From a virus, in IMG/VR virus record IMGVR_UViG_3300042691_007361, positions 1 through 64,000 of that record: a stretch of 64,000 nucleotides of DNA, one strand, 5' to 3'. Every line of letters starts with the position of its first letter. The stretch's first letter is position 1. Made by a program: the position numbers and the translations under genes. This document shows, one piece after another, positions 1 to 9,198 of the stretch. The notes beneath the pieces are model-generated. The model made no database searches and was not told the origin of the DNA. It saw nothing but the letters and a program-made list of their open reading frames with translations.

Positions 1-115
1 TGTCCATTCTATAAGAAGCTATCTCTTCTACAAACTCATCACGGATTACAGAGTTCTTAATTCCCTCCATGATTTGTTTTCTATTCTTCCATAGATCCTT
101 TATTTTACCTGCCAT
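1..115 (-). CDS. Partial small hypothetical protein at left edge
   Basis: An ATG at 115 opens a frame (MAGKIKDLWKNRKQIMEG...) that runs off the left edge after 38 codons, so only the N-terminus is visible. It overlaps the end of the IHF-like gene by 11 bases, the translational-coupling arrangement used across this block. The visible part is charged and probably helical. No family is recognised. Confidence 0.6.
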   Translation of the reverse strand, partial: MAGKIKDLWKNRKQIMEGIKNSVIRDEFVEEIASYRMD

Positions 116-461
116 CTTTGAATTTCTTTTTTTCCTCTAAAAACTCTACTATATTCTTTTTAGCATTGTAAAGTTTCTCAAGTCTTTGTTCTACCAATTT
201 TAAGTTGTGATAATTTTTAAATGTATCTCTGTTATATTGCTTCAATGCTCCTTCATGTTTTTTTATTTGGACATTTACTGCACGTTGTTTAATTAAAAAG
301 TGTCCTAAACCTGGTAAGTTTATTCTTGGTTCTTCTAAACTTGAAAGGCATCTTCTTACTTCTTTATAATAAAAACTTACAATATCATCTACTAATGACT
401 GAGGAAGATCTAGTTCTTCTGCTACTTGCTTAATTATTACCTGCGGTTTCTTGGGTATCAT
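105..461 (-). CDS. IHF/HU-like DNA-binding protein
   Basis: 118 residues. The start (IIKQVAEELDLPQSLV) followed by a central turn INLPGLGHFLIK matches the HU/IHF fold: two N-terminal helices, then a beta strand with the conserved G.G.F-type turn. The C-terminal 40 residues are lysine-rich and helical, longer than in HU. IHF-like genes are a known component of crAss-like genomes near the structural block, where a DNA-bending or virion role is assumed. It overlaps genes on both sides. Family moderately sure, role inferred. Confidence 0.65.
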   Translation of the reverse strand: MIPKKPQVIIKQVAEELDLPQSLVDDIVSFYYKEVRRCLSSLEEPRINLPGLGHFLIKQRAVNVQIKKHEGALKQYNRDTFKNYHNLKLVEQRLEKLYNAKKNIVEFLEEKKKFKDGR

Positions 462-819
462 TTCCTAAGAATTTATAGTCAAGCAATACTGTTCCTTCAG
501 TCTGTATTTGTAAAGCTGGATTAAGCATAATAACTTTCTTGTTACTTCCATCTTTTACAACAAGATTATTCTTTTCTGCTTTGTTAATACAGTTACGTAC
601 AGTCTGTGGTGTTTTAAAGATCCAATCTTCTTCTGCTGAAGCATCATAACAAAAGTGTGTCAGCTCTATTGGCTGATTGAAGCTAAGTAAGGTAAGACAG
701 TTAAGATCAGATTCACTCACTGCTATACGGTTAATATAGCAATGAGTTAGTATCTGAAACTTTACTACTTCCCACTTAGGCATACGCACACGCTTCTGTA
801 CTTGATTTACTAAAGCCAT
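430..819 (-). CDS. Hypothetical protein, possible winged-helix
   Basis: 129 residues, overlapping the IHF-like gene by 32 bases. The segment from MPKWEVVKFQILTHCYINRI through FKTPQTVRNCINKAEKNNLV, then a short strand pair (KKVIMLNPALQI), reads like a helix-turn-helix followed by a wing, so a DNA-binding role is possible. I do not recognise a named family. Confidence 0.65.
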   Translation of the reverse strand: MALVNQVQKRVRMPKWEVVKFQILTHCYINRIAVSESDLNCLTLLSFNQPIELTHFCYDASAEEDWIFKTPQTVRNCINKAEKNNLVVKDGSNKKVIMLNPALQIQTEGTVLLDYKFLGNDTQETAGNN

Positions 820-821
820 GA

Positions 822-1091
822 CTAGGATTTTTTAAGCTTTCTCTCTTTAGATATTTCTTCACGCAACTCTTCTGGTGACTCAGACTCCTGTGGTGGATTC
901 ATCATCATTGCATACTGAAGTTGATACTGTGCTCTTTCAAAACGAGCTTTGTCAATCTTCATTAAAAGTTCCTCATGTTGAAATTGAGCATTCAAATAAG
1001 GAATTGATTCTGTGTAGAACTGCAACATTTCTTCTTTTCTTGCTTGCAATTCTTCATGTGTGAGCTCTTGCTCTTCTACTTTACTTTCCAT
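822..1091 (-). CDS. Small helical hypothetical protein
   Basis: 89 residues from the ATG at 1091 (MESKVEEQELTHEELQARKEE). The frame stays open to 1163, but that upstream stretch is hydrophobic and contains the TATATTTG promoter-like box, so the internal start is preferred. It is Glu/Gln-rich and predicted all-helical or coiled coil. First gene of a unit that continues into the IHF-like gene. Function unknown. Confidence 0.65.
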   Translation of the reverse strand: MESKVEEQELTHEELQARKEEMLQFYTESIPYLNAQFQHEELLMKIDKARFERAQYQLQYAMMMNPPQESESPEELREEISKERKLKKS

Positions 1092-1111
1092 AATTACTGT
1101 ATTGGTTTTAG

Positions 1112-1119
1112 CAAATATA
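1112..1119 (-). promoter_or_regulatory. Bacteroidota-type -7 box
   Basis: On the minus strand the sequence is TATATTTG, an exact match to TAnnTTTG, 20 bases before the ATG at 1091. No convincing -33 TTG is seen at the right distance. Confidence 0.5.
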
Positions 1120-1152
1120 CAATAAAAGTTTAAACTTGATATATTTAAAAGT

Positions 1153-1183
1153 AAAAAACCCAACCAGTTAGACTAGTTGGGTT
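1153..1183 (-). terminator. Terminator after the lysis cassette
   Basis: On the minus strand AACCCAACTAG pairs with CTGGTTGGGTT (one mismatch), followed by TTTTTT. It ends the late tail/lysis transcript. The T-run is followed by TTACTTTTAAATAT, which loosely resembles the early-array motif. Confidence 0.8.
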
Positions 1184-1201
1184 AAAGTGTTAGTAGAGCG
1201 G

Positions 1202-1360
1202 TTAGCGGTTTTTAATTGTAAAGTTTAGAAGAGTAAACATATAGAACTCTCTTGATATGTCTACTTCTATAATAAAGAAATCAATTGCACCTAATCTAAA
1301 TCTAATAGCAAACTTGTCCCAAAGTTTGTTTTTTGCTGCCCAACTATTTCTAAACTTCAT
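1202..1360 (-). CDS. Small conserved-looking protein, end of lysis cassette
   Basis: 52 residues (MKFRNSWAAKNKLWDKFAI...), starting one base after the endolysin stop. The C-terminal segment (DFFIIEVDISREFYMFTLLNF) resembles small proteins found at the end of other Bacteroidota phage lysis cassettes, from memory only. A terminator follows at once. Function unknown. Confidence 0.6.
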   Translation of the reverse strand: MKFRNSWAAKNKLWDKFAIRFRLGAIDFFIIEVDISREFYMFTLLNFTIKNR

Positions 1361-1361
1361 A

Positions 1362-1829
1362 CTATTCTTTTATTTCAAAGTGCATCCAGTCATAATCTTT
1401 TTCTACTCCCAAAGAAATAAACCCATGTTTGTAGAATATATCTATCATAGGCTTGTATTCTGGTCTAGCAAAACGTGCAGTACGTTTTGTTTCTTTTAGT
1501 GTATTTCTAGCAGGATCAAGATCTATTGCTATTCCCCAAGCATGTTTACTCCATGAAGCTCCTCCACGCATTTTGCGGTAATTAAAACAACCACCAAAAA
1601 GATCAATACCAAGTTCTTTTATTCTTGCTGACCCATAGTGAGAAAGAAGATCATTAAATACAGCAAGAAGATTATCAGCTATATCTTTATGACATCTTAC
1701 TCTACTTGTTGTAGTATCAGCATCCCATGCTATGCGCAGTGGATAAGGACAGATGATTGTAGTTAAATACGCTGCCCCTGTTTCTGTTGGCTTGCCGTAT
1801 TTAGCTGTTGCTTGTGCTGTAGTTAACAT
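1362..1829 (-). CDS. Endolysin, peptidase M15-type L-Ala-D-Glu/D-Ala-D-Ala peptidase
   Basis: 155 residues. Two zinc-ligand motifs of the M15 (VanY/M15_4) family are visible: SKHAWGIAIDLDPARN near residues 90-106 (His and Asp ligands) and DWMHFE near the C-terminus (His ligand). The family cleaves peptide cross-links of peptidoglycan. No signal peptide is seen, so export would rely on the small membrane proteins upstream at 1831-2406. Length fits a single-domain M15 endolysin. Confidence 0.88.
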   Translation of the reverse strand: MLTTAQATAKYGKPTETGAAYLTTIICPYPLRIAWDADTTTSRVRCHKDIADNLLAVFNDLLSHYGSARIKELGIDLFGGCFNYRKMRGGASWSKHAWGIAIDLDPARNTLKETKRTARFARPEYKPMIDIFYKHGFISLGVEKDYDWMHFEIKE

Positions 1830-1830
1830 A

Positions 1831-2133
1831 TTATTTTACTTTCAGTTGAACCTTGACTAGTTCACCTACCATATCAGATAGGTCACCTATTTTACTAGCC
1901 ATGGTTTTAATCTCTTGTTGAGTTGTTTCTTGAATAAGCTGATATTTTAATCTATGCTCTTGTTCTAACAACTCAATCTTTCCTTTGAGCTTTCCTTGTT
2001 CTTCAATGTGACGATGACTATCATCTTTCAGCTCCTTAAGATCTGATGTAATGTTATTATATGCTGTTCTTAAGAAGAAGCCGATGAGTGCAAGTATGGT
2101 ACCTGCTGCAAAAAGAGTTATTGTTAGATCCAT
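1831..2133 (-). CDS. Membrane-anchored coiled-coil protein, holin/XhlA-like
   Basis: 100 residues. One N-terminal transmembrane segment (LTITLFAAGTILALIGFFL) is followed by a long polar coiled coil (about residues 30-95). This layout resembles XhlA/holin-accessory proteins and it abuts the endolysin. A lysis role is inferred from topology and position. Confidence 0.65.
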   Translation of the reverse strand: MDLTITLFAAGTILALIGFFLRTAYNNITSDLKELKDDSHRHIEEQGKLKGKIELLEQEHRLKYQLIQETTQQEIKTMASKIGDLSDMVGELVKVQLKVK

Positions 2134-2181
2134 GATTTACAAATATTATAGATATAATATAAGTAAAAATACGTAATTATC

Positions 2182-2406
2182 CTAATCTTCTTGTTCTTTT
2201 TTGTCTTCTACTGTAAGTTGAGACAAAGCTGCTGCCACTCCTCCGGCAGTTACTAAGTATCCTCCTAATGTTACGAGAGTAGCTGGCAAGGCTATAGGCG
2301 CAGCTATAAGCACGCCTCCTATTGCGCCTGCTACCAAACCCACCTTCTGAACCTTCTTCCAAAATGTTGGAGTCTTAGCACTCCATCTGTCTTTAAGTGT
2401 TTTCAT
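2182..2406 (-). CDS. Holin candidate, small hydrophobic protein
   Basis: 74 residues with a basic N-terminus and a glycine/alanine-rich hydrophobic core (about residues 24-62) that could form two transmembrane helices separated by a proline (PIALPA), then an acidic tail (EDKKEQED). It lies two genes before the endolysin, so it is the best holin candidate here. Holins are too diverse to assign by sequence alone. Confidence 0.6.
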   Translation of the reverse strand: MKTLKDRWSAKTPTFWKKVQKVGLVAGAIGGVLIAAPIALPATLVTLGGYLVTAGGVAAALSQLTVEDKKEQED

Positions 2407-2408
2407 AA

Positions 2409-2648
2409 TTAAGAGTTAAATTCTACTGAATTGTATTGTGCTTTTATTGTTCCGTCTTGCAATGTAAAATTGTATAAATAAGGAAAATAAGGAATAATGT
2501 AAATATTTGCAATTGCCTCAAATGTAGCTTGGTCTGAAGTCCAATCTGACATTACAACAACATAAGATATTATATTATTAATATCGCAAAATACAACATT
2601 CCCGTATTGTTCTAGTTCTTGCACTAAAGCATTTCTATCTACTGCCAT
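2409..2648 (-). CDS. Hypothetical protein of the tail-tip region
   Basis: 79 residues, one codon-scale gap from each neighbour. Mixed composition with several Tyr/Asn and no transmembrane segment. It sits between a putative adhesin and the lysis genes. Family not recognised. Confidence 0.55.
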   Translation of the reverse strand: MAVDRNALVQELEQYGNVVFCDINNIISYVVVMSDWTSDQATFEAIANIYIIPYFPYLYNFTLQDGTIKAQYNSVEFNS

Positions 2649-2650
2649 AT

Positions 2651-3241
2651 TTAATATTTAAAGCGTATATTCATTCTATAACTATATCTAAATCCATTAC
2701 CTGTAGGAAAAGAAGGATCATTATTTGCAAAAGCCCCTTTATTTGTTATTAAGGTTGACTCTGCAGAACCAAATCCACTTGTCCAACTTCCATCACGATT
2801 TTCCCATCCTAATATTAAATTGCTTGTCCCATTATAACAAAAAGGCGTATCAAAATTAATAACTAACCATCCACTTGTTGATATAGTCCAGTTAAATGTT
2901 TTTACAATACTCACGTCTGAAACTGGCATATCTGACCAATCAATTGCAGGATTTGCATCAAATTGTGTCGTTGCAGGTGCTAAATGCGCTAATTTAATTG
3001 TTTGGTTGTTGTATGTGTAAGGAACAGTATACCCACCTATTTCTATCTCTATTCCTGTAATTTGTTTTGCTCCTGCCATTTCAGCAGCATTCCAAATCAT
3101 AGAAGTCCAAGAAAAATTAAATAACCCATAAGCAGGATATTGAAAAATGTTAGTTGTGCCAGTACCAACTTGAAGGTTCAAACCTTGAACATTTACACAA
3201 CCTCCTAAATTGCTGAAATATGGATTAATAATCATTGACAT
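2651..3241 (-). CDS. Putative adhesin-like tail protein
   Basis: 196 residues, rich in aromatic residues, Asn, Ser and Thr, with alternating beta-strand patterns. Segments such as YGLFNFSWTSMIWNAAEM, PFCYNGTSNLILGWENRDGS and SGFGS recall beta-sandwich domains of secreted Bacteroidota adhesins (the pattern -tPF.YNGtsNLi-). Its place among the fibre genes suggests host-surface or glycan binding. The resemblance is from memory, so treat it as a lead. Confidence 0.5.
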   Translation of the reverse strand: MSMIINPYFSNLGGCVNVQGLNLQVGTGTTNIFQYPAYGLFNFSWTSMIWNAAEMAGAKQITGIEIEIGGYTVPYTYNNQTIKLAHLAPATTQFDANPAIDWSDMPVSDVSIVKTFNWTISTSGWLVINFDTPFCYNGTSNLILGWENRDGSWTSGFGSAESTLITNKGAFANNDPSFPTGNGFRYSYRMNIRFKY

Positions 3242-3244
3242 AAC

Positions 3245-5680
3245 TTATGCTCTAGTTCCTATTAAAGTTATTTTTAGCCCTCTTGCTCCCGCTGTACCTA
3301 CAGTATCTATATCTACAGTAATCTCTCCATCATCTGTAAGTGCAGAAGTAACAATAGTTGCAGGAGTTGCTGCAGTTACAGTTGTTCTTTCGTTATTATC
3401 AAATGTAAGTTTTGTACCTAATACAGATACACCATTTAGATTAATATCTACAGTAAGCAATGCTCCTGCTGTTTGTGCTGTGGTTAGTGAAGCTCTAACT
3501 GCTGTTAATGTCATTGCGTGAGGCATTCTGAAAGTTACCTTTGCAGTTCCCGTAGTCAAGTTTGTAGTTTCATCAGATGCAGCAGCTTGAATTTCAGCAG
3601 GCAAAGATTGGAATGCTGTTGAACCTAAAGTTGTACTTGTTAAAACTTGTCCTGCAGAACCAGCTCCATTTGGCAATGTATAAGCTCCATTTATATCTAC
3701 CCCTGTAGGAGTAACTTCAATTTTTCTAGTTGTTGCTCCAGCAGTTACTTGTAATTTAGACTGATTTTTGTCTATAAAAACAGATCCGCTGTTTCCAGCA
3801 TTGTCTCCTACTTCTAAACTACCAGCTACAGCACTAAATCTATAATCTCCTATTTTAGTTGTTCCGTCATCTACTATTATGACAACTTGACCATTTGCTG
3901 TTGTATCTTGAAATTCAAGTTGATTAGCATTTAAACTAACTATTCTTGGTGCTGTTATTGTACCATCAGAGTTGTATATGTTAACCCCACCGCTTGCTGC
4001 TTGCCAAGTACCATTACCACTAGCATCAGATGTCAAAACATGACCTGCTGTAGGTGTTGTAGTTAATTGGAAAGTAGTAGTTTTTGTTTGACCAACAACC
4101 TCTAAGTTTTGACCACTTGTATTTTTGGTATTATCAACAGTAAATTTAGCATCTAAACTTATTTGAGCAGTATTTATATTTATAGCCTTACCTGTACCAC
4201 CGCCTGATGTACCTAGAGTAATTCCTGATGGGCTAGCATCTATTAAAGTGTTGCTAGAGCCATCATCTGAATTAAATCTAAATGTACTTGTAAAGAATCC
4301 ATCATTAAAAAATAAGTCATTACCTGCTAAATCAACTTGTCTATCTCCTGATACAGTTCCGTCAGTGTTGTAAATATTTGTATTAGAAACAGTATTATCA
4401 ATAGTAAAGTTAGGATAAGTCCCTGTTACATTAATACCCGTACCTGAATTTAAAACAACAGTTTGATCAGGATTAGAATTAGTAATAGACATAGCTGTAG
4501 CAGTACTTCCTATTAAAATTCCACTACCTGCAGTTAAACCTTTTACTGCTAGTGATGGACCTGTACCATCATTTACTAATGAATTAGCACCACCTGAAGA
4601 TGTAAGAGTTACTCCTGTTGTAGGATCAGTATTACTTATAGTAAAATTAGGGTAAGTACCTGTTACGCCAATCCCTGTTCCAGCATTAAGTACTACTGTT
4701 TGGTCAGGAGCTGAGTTAGTAACCGTAATTGTACCACTACTTGTAATAGGATTTGTTCCTGCTAATGAAATACCTGTTCCCGCAGTGATTCCTGCTGAAG
4801 TAACTGTACCAACACTCCAAGTTCTATCTGCTGATAAATCTTGTGTTGTACCATTTATAGTAACATTTCTAGTAGATGGAACTTTACTATTGAACGTATT
4901 CCAATCTGTAGAAGAAAGATAACCATCTGATGCTGCACCTGACTGACTTATACTAATAGCAGGTGTTGTACCTCCTGAAGATGCAATTGGAGCTGTACCT
5001 GTTACACTCGTTACTGCACCTGTAGGTACAACTTGATTAAGTGTAGTAGTAGCTACTGAGTAGTTTGTATTTCCTTCTGTATGAAAAGTAATTGAGTTAG
5101 TATTAGAGTCTGTATTAGTTACTCTAACTTTAACTACAATTCTATCTGTTGTAAGTACAGTAGATGCAGGAAATACACCATCTGAAAGCAACATAACTGC
5201 TGATCCTGTAAGGGTTGATGTAGGAACCGCATCTGTTGTTAACAATAATGTTTCTATTCCACCTAGATCTCTTTTGTATACCTCAGCAAATACATCCCAA
5301 GAATCTCCTGTTGTTCCTGAAAAATGCAAATAAAAAGCCCATCTTCCTCCAGGAATGTTTGTAGTACCTGGTACACCTGATGGTGTTTGAAATGATTGGA
5401 TAGTTACTGTTGCTCCTGATGCTATAGAAGTTACAATAGTTTGCTCTGCTGAAGCTGTAAGTGCAGAAGTAAATTCTTTATATGGAGCTTGAGTAACACT
5501 TTCATTTAGATAATAGGTAGTATTACCTATTCCGCCTGGAATATTTACTGTAACATCATCTCCAATAGCACTAGCTGTAACACCATCACCTGTAAAGTTT
5601 ATGCTGTTTACATCAGGTGTAATTGATACTCCTTCTTCTTGAATATCAATTCTCTTCTTTATGTTGATTTCTGTACTCAT
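3245..5680 (-). CDS. Tail fibre protein
   Basis: 811 residues. The N-terminus (MSTEINIKKRIDIQEEG...INFTGDGVT...VTVNIPG) is shared with the next gene at 5680-6345 and is probably a virion-anchoring domain. The middle has internal repeats: DQTVVLN.GTGI.VTGTYPN appears twice, with several related GTAPIASSGGTTP-like units. The C-terminal region is a Thr/Ala-rich beta domain. Such repeat-rich, low-charge proteins are typical phage fibres that trimerise and reach the receptor. Its start overlaps the upstream stop. Confidence 0.75.
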   Translation of the reverse strand: MSTEINIKKRIDIQEEGVSITPDVNSINFTGDGVTASAIGDDVTVNIPGGIGNTTYYLNESVTQAPYKEFTSALTASAEQTIVTSIASGATVTIQSFQTPSGVPGTTNIPGGRWAFYLHFSGTTGDSWDVFAEVYKRDLGGIETLLLTTDAVPTSTLTGSAVMLLSDGVFPASTVLTTDRIVVKVRVTNTDSNTNSITFHTEGNTNYSVATTTLNQVVPTGAVTSVTGTAPIASSGGTTPAISISQSGAASDGYLSSTDWNTFNSKVPSTRNVTINGTTQDLSADRTWSVGTVTSAGITAGTGISLAGTNPITSSGTITVTNSAPDQTVVLNAGTGIGVTGTYPNFTISNTDPTTGVTLTSSGGANSLVNDGTGPSLAVKGLTAGSGILIGSTATAMSITNSNPDQTVVLNSGTGINVTGTYPNFTIDNTVSNTNIYNTDGTVSGDRQVDLAGNDLFFNDGFFTSTFRFNSDDGSSNTLIDASPSGITLGTSGGGTGKAININTAQISLDAKFTVDNTKNTSGQNLEVVGQTKTTTFQLTTTPTAGHVLTSDASGNGTWQAASGGVNIYNSDGTITAPRIVSLNANQLEFQDTTANGQVVIIVDDGTTKIGDYRFSAVAGSLEVGDNAGNSGSVFIDKNQSKLQVTAGATTRKIEVTPTGVDINGAYTLPNGAGSAGQVLTSTTLGSTAFQSLPAEIQAAASDETTNLTTGTAKVTFRMPHAMTLTAVRASLTTAQTAGALLTVDINLNGVSVLGTKLTFDNNERTTVTAATPATIVTSALTDDGEITVDIDTVGTAGARGLKITLIGTRA

Positions 5681-6345
5681 TAGTATATTTTATTTAAGAT
5701 AAATATATCACTGTAAATATTGTTTCCTGTAGAAGCAGCATCCCATTGAGCTGTTACATCTAATGTATTAGAAATTGTTGTATCAAATGTTGTATTATTA
5801 ACTACGTTAAATCCAAATCCTTGCACAGAAGCGTTGTTAGTTTTTGTATAATGAAACGCACCTAAAGTTACAATAGATGCCACACCAGCAGCTCCTATAG
5901 TTCTAACAGTAAAATCAATATTTAAAGACCAAACATCATTTATAACAGAAGCTCCTAGATTCTGTGCAAGACTGTCTAAAAGAATAACACCTCCCGCTAC
6001 AACTCTAATTGTAATATTTTGATTATTATTAGCATTCATTACACCACCAAACACAGCTCTAAAACTATCTCCTACAGAGAATCCATTAGCGGGTACAGTT
6101 AATGTGCCTACACCGCCATTGATAAGACTGCTTTCCACAGTAGTGTTAGTAATTATAGTACTGTTTGCAGTTTGAGCAAAAAGTCCATAATTAGTAGCAG
6201 GTGCATTACCAGGGATATTTACTGTTGCTTTACCTCCAACATTAGTTACAGTTACTCCTGTGCCAGTGAAGTTAATAACGTCATTAGCAGGTACAGTAGT
6301 GCCTTCATCTTGAACGATGGTTCTTATGGAGATACTTGTACTCAT
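5680..6345 (-). CDS. Short tail fibre / appendage protein
   Basis: 221 residues. The N-terminal 45 residues (MSTSISIRTIVQDEG, INFTGTGVT, ATVNIPG) match the start of the 811-residue fibre, so both probably dock at equivalent virion sites. The rest is beta-rich with no charged helices, like a globular fibre tip. The shared start is read directly; the structural role is inferred. Confidence 0.65.
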   Translation of the reverse strand: MSTSISIRTIVQDEGTTVPANDVINFTGTGVTVTNVGGKATVNIPGNAPATNYGLFAQTANSTIITNTTVESSLINGGVGTLTVPANGFSVGDSFRAVFGGVMNANNNQNITIRVVAGGVILLDSLAQNLGASVINDVWSLNIDFTVRTIGAAGVASIVTLGAFHYTKTNNASVQGFGFNVVNNTTFDTTISNTLDVTAQWDAASTGNNIYSDIFILNKIY

Positions 6346-6347
6346 TA

Positions 6348-7211
6348 TTATGAAATATAAGTAATAATAAATGTTGTTCCTGTAGCATCAAAACTTATTG
6401 AATCAAGAGTATTATTTAATGCTCCACCATCAAAGCTAACAGTCATTCCTGCAGGAATTGTAACTCCATAAATAAGACCATCAGCTCCACCAACATTTGC
6501 AATAGAGAAACTATATACGCCTGCTGTTGTAGAACCTAATCCTGTCGCACTAGCAATACTTGGTGTTCTTAGTACAGACGTAGTATTAGTTACTAATTGT
6601 GCAACATTTGAATCTACACTAAGCAATGTAACTTCTGTAGCTAGTCCTGTAGTATTGGTTTCAATATTAGATAAGCTTGTTCCTTGTTCAGTACAAAGAG
6701 TAACAGAAAGTGAACTTGCGCATGCACTTTGACCAGCTGTATATAGTGCTAGTAAGCTTTGTAATTCTGTTACAGTATCTCCTGTATTTGTTTCAATATC
6801 AGTAAGAATAAGATTACCTGCTTCAATAGCTCCTAAGATAAGTGCTAATACACCAGAAGGATCTGTATATACTAAACATCCTGGGGTAGCTGCTCCTGGA
6901 GGAACTACTGGTGTTGAACTTCCAGGTAAATAATATGTAATTGGACCCCATGTTGAATCATCAGGATTCCATACTCTTACTTCTAAGTATACTGTATCTC
7001 CATTACAAGTATCTACTACAAACTTAGCTTCATATTCTGTACTTGCTTGAAGTGTAGTTAGAATTGCAGAAAGTAAAAATTCTACATCATCTGTATTGGC
7101 GTTAATCTGCGTAAGTTGATCACATGCACATTGTTGACCAAGCAGCATTTTTAGTTGCCATGGGAAATTATTACTTTGATTTCCTGAGTCTCTTAAGTTT
7201 CCTATTGACAT
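6348..7211 (-). CDS. Tail-associated structural protein
   Basis: 287 residues. The N-terminus (LKMLLGQQCACDQLTQINANT) is followed by repeated helical units of the form LS.IETNT.. / LTDIETNTGD, suggesting a trimeric coiled coil, then a beta-rich C-terminus. Cysteines are unusually frequent in the first 180 residues. Similar architecture is common in Bacteroidota phage baseplate or fibre proteins. Role inferred from the neighbourhood. Confidence 0.6.
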   Translation of the reverse strand: MSIGNLRDSGNQSNNFPWQLKMLLGQQCACDQLTQINANTDDVEFLLSAILTTLQASTEYEAKFVVDTCNGDTVYLEVRVWNPDDSTWGPITYYLPGSSTPVVPPGAATPGCLVYTDPSGVLALILGAIEAGNLILTDIETNTGDTVTELQSLLALYTAGQSACASSLSVTLCTEQGTSLSNIETNTTGLATEVTLLSVDSNVAQLVTNTTSVLRTPSIASATGLGSTTAGVYSFSIANVGGADGLIYGVTIPAGMTVSFDGGALNNTLDSISFDATGTTFIITYIS

Positions 7212-7220
7212 AATTTAAAG

Positions 7221-7547
7221 TTATTGTGCTATTGATACTAGCAAGTTAGCAAAAGAGTTTATCTTACCTTTGTTAATGTTTGATAAACTAGAGTAATCTA
7301 CTTCTACTACATCTGTTTCTACTCCTGATACTACAACATAGTTACAATCTTCAAAGTTGTGTGCAGAGTTAAGAATATTAACTGTAACATGACCTCCAAC
7401 AAGTGCAAAAAAGTTTGCACAGATTTCTTGTTGTGTTGCAGGTGCTTGATCAAGATCAATACTAAAAGATTTGTAATCTTCTGTTGCACCAAATACAGCT
7501 TCTGTGTTTACATCACCGCTGTTTCCCATTTGTACTATAAAGCTCAT
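7221..7547 (-). CDS. Small structural-block hypothetical protein
   Basis: 108 residues, mixed alpha/beta (MSFIVQMGNSGDVNTEAVFGATEDYKSF..). No family recognised. It lies between the spike-like gene and the IETNT-repeat protein, with short spacers, so it is co-transcribed with the tail genes. Confidence 0.55.
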   Translation of the reverse strand: MSFIVQMGNSGDVNTEAVFGATEDYKSFSIDLDQAPATQQEICANFFALVGGHVTVNILNSAHNFEDCNYVVVSGVETDVVEVDYSSLSNINKGKINSFANLLVSIAQ

Positions 7548-7559
7548 ATTTTTATTTTT

Positions 7560-9188
7560 TTAGATGAATCCTATTGCTATAATATTAGGATCTTGTACAA
7601 ATCCTGTTGGAGATAGCAAATCTGTAATATTTGTATCATTTGGTTTTGTAGACCTACTGTTCATAATTCTAACATTATTTACAGGCTGAGCAGGAGCAGA
7701 ATTCCTTACAAAGAATCCTATAGCATCTGATCCTGAATGAACAGTATTATTAATGCATAACTGAGAAGCTGTTGTGTCCTTCCAAACAGCAGCTATATTA
7801 GGCTGTGTTGCCCCTGTACCAAGACTGTACATATGACAATTTTCAACCCATACTTTTCCACTTCCTCCCATACTAAATACAGGATATCCTTCTGATACTC
7901 CAACTAAATTATTCCAGTTCATCAAAGTACCATTTCTGAATACTACGTTTGAGTTACTAGCAACATATGCAATAAGATGGTTTGATCTTACATCACCGTT
8001 GATAATAGTTCTTGATGCGCCACTTGATCCTAAGCCGTATACACCAAACTGATTTTCAGCGTAGATATTACCATTTACTCTTAATGTACCAAAAGAATCA
8101 GTCCACCTTGTGATAGCTCCTGAAATACCCGCATAATACCCTGCAATAGGGTTAACTATTAAATCTCCGTTAAGTACTACTTCACCACCTAAGCTGTCTC
8201 GTATTGCTATTACTTGCTTAAAGTCTCCTCCATAATAATTACCTTCATGCAAATACATTCTAGGGCAAGTTACATAAAGTTTTCCTGAAAATGCTCTAAC
8301 AGCAAAAACTTGATGCCAAGCAGCAATTTCTTCTGTTACATTCATTATTACAGTTCCGCTAGTTCTGATTGTTATACCAAAACCTGTATTAAAAGTTTCT
8401 GCAAATATTTTTCTACCATTAAAAGTTGCAGATGAACCAGAAAATACTCCTATAGCAGCATACGCAGAATAAATTTCATCAAACTCAAATACAATTTTAG
8501 ATGCAGAACCTGTAATTCTTATCATTTCATTTGTTCCAGGAGTTCCTATAAATCTACCTTTTCCAAACACTTTTGCTTCTACCGATATACTGTTATCTAC
8601 AAAATAATAATTTTGTAAAACAGCACCTGGCTCAAAATAATAATCTGTAAAATCTTTAAAAACAATTACCCCACCAACATAATCACCTCTTCTTACATAG
8701 ATTAATGTTCTATTGGTTGATGTAGGAGTAAGAACTGCTGCAGCAAGCATTGCTGATGTCGGATCAGCGTGTGCTTTAGTAAAATCATTTTGTGCTGCTG
8801 TACCATTATTTCCATTTGTAGAATCTACAAAGATTACATTAGCATAGTTAACAGCTCCGCCTCCTGCAGCAACAAGTGGACTAGCCGAAGTACCATCACC
8901 TGTAATAGTAACACCATCAGTATATACACGTACAAAATTAATAACAGGATTTTGTGGATCAATATTATTTACTGTTAATACAGGACTTGGAAATACTGGA
9001 GTATTTACAGACTGTACTCCTGCAGGAAGAGATGCTACAAAATCATCTACAGTAATTCCAGTAGGTTGATAGAACCCATCAAATCTAGGATCTCTTGTTC
9101 CTAATGGAATCAAATCTGATCCATCAGGAGTTGTCTTTATCTTATTCCCACGGATAAGATTAAAGAAGTTAGTAATATTTTGTAACAT
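7560..9188 (-). CDS. Tail spike-like protein, predicted right-handed beta-helix
   Basis: 542 residues. After a short N-terminal motif shared with the gene at 10209-10742 (KTTPDGSDLIPLG...DGF...GITVDDF) there is a linker, then about residues 110-520 form regular short strands with turns (NGNNGTAAQNDFTKAHADP, FEPGAVLQNY, VWVENCHMYSLG, VRIMNSRS). These are typical of pectin-lyase-like beta-helix spikes that bind or cut surface polysaccharide. No catalytic residues can be assigned by eye. Confidence 0.68.
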   Translation of the reverse strand: MLQNITNFFNLIRGNKIKTTPDGSDLIPLGTRDPRFDGFYQPTGITVDDFVASLPAGVQSVNTPVFPSPVLTVNNIDPQNPVINFVRVYTDGVTITGDGTSASPLVAAGGGAVNYANVIFVDSTNGNNGTAAQNDFTKAHADPTSAMLAAAVLTPTSTNRTLIYVRRGDYVGGVIVFKDFTDYYFEPGAVLQNYYFVDNSISVEAKVFGKGRFIGTPGTNEMIRITGSASKIVFEFDEIYSAYAAIGVFSGSSATFNGRKIFAETFNTGFGITIRTSGTVIMNVTEEIAAWHQVFAVRAFSGKLYVTCPRMYLHEGNYYGGDFKQVIAIRDSLGGEVVLNGDLIVNPIAGYYAGISGAITRWTDSFGTLRVNGNIYAENQFGVYGLGSSGASRTIINGDVRSNHLIAYVASNSNVVFRNGTLMNWNNLVGVSEGYPVFSMGGSGKVWVENCHMYSLGTGATQPNIAAVWKDTTASQLCINNTVHSGSDAIGFFVRNSAPAQPVNNVRIMNSRSTKPNDTNITDLLSPTGFVQDPNIIAIGFI

Positions 9189-9198
9189 CTTTTATAAT

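Noticed and set aside
1164-1201. Sequence GTAGAGCGGTTAGCGG reminiscent of a tRNA D arm
   Set aside because: No anticodon stem or acceptor stem can be drawn. The segment is the end of a small minus-strand gene plus its terminator.
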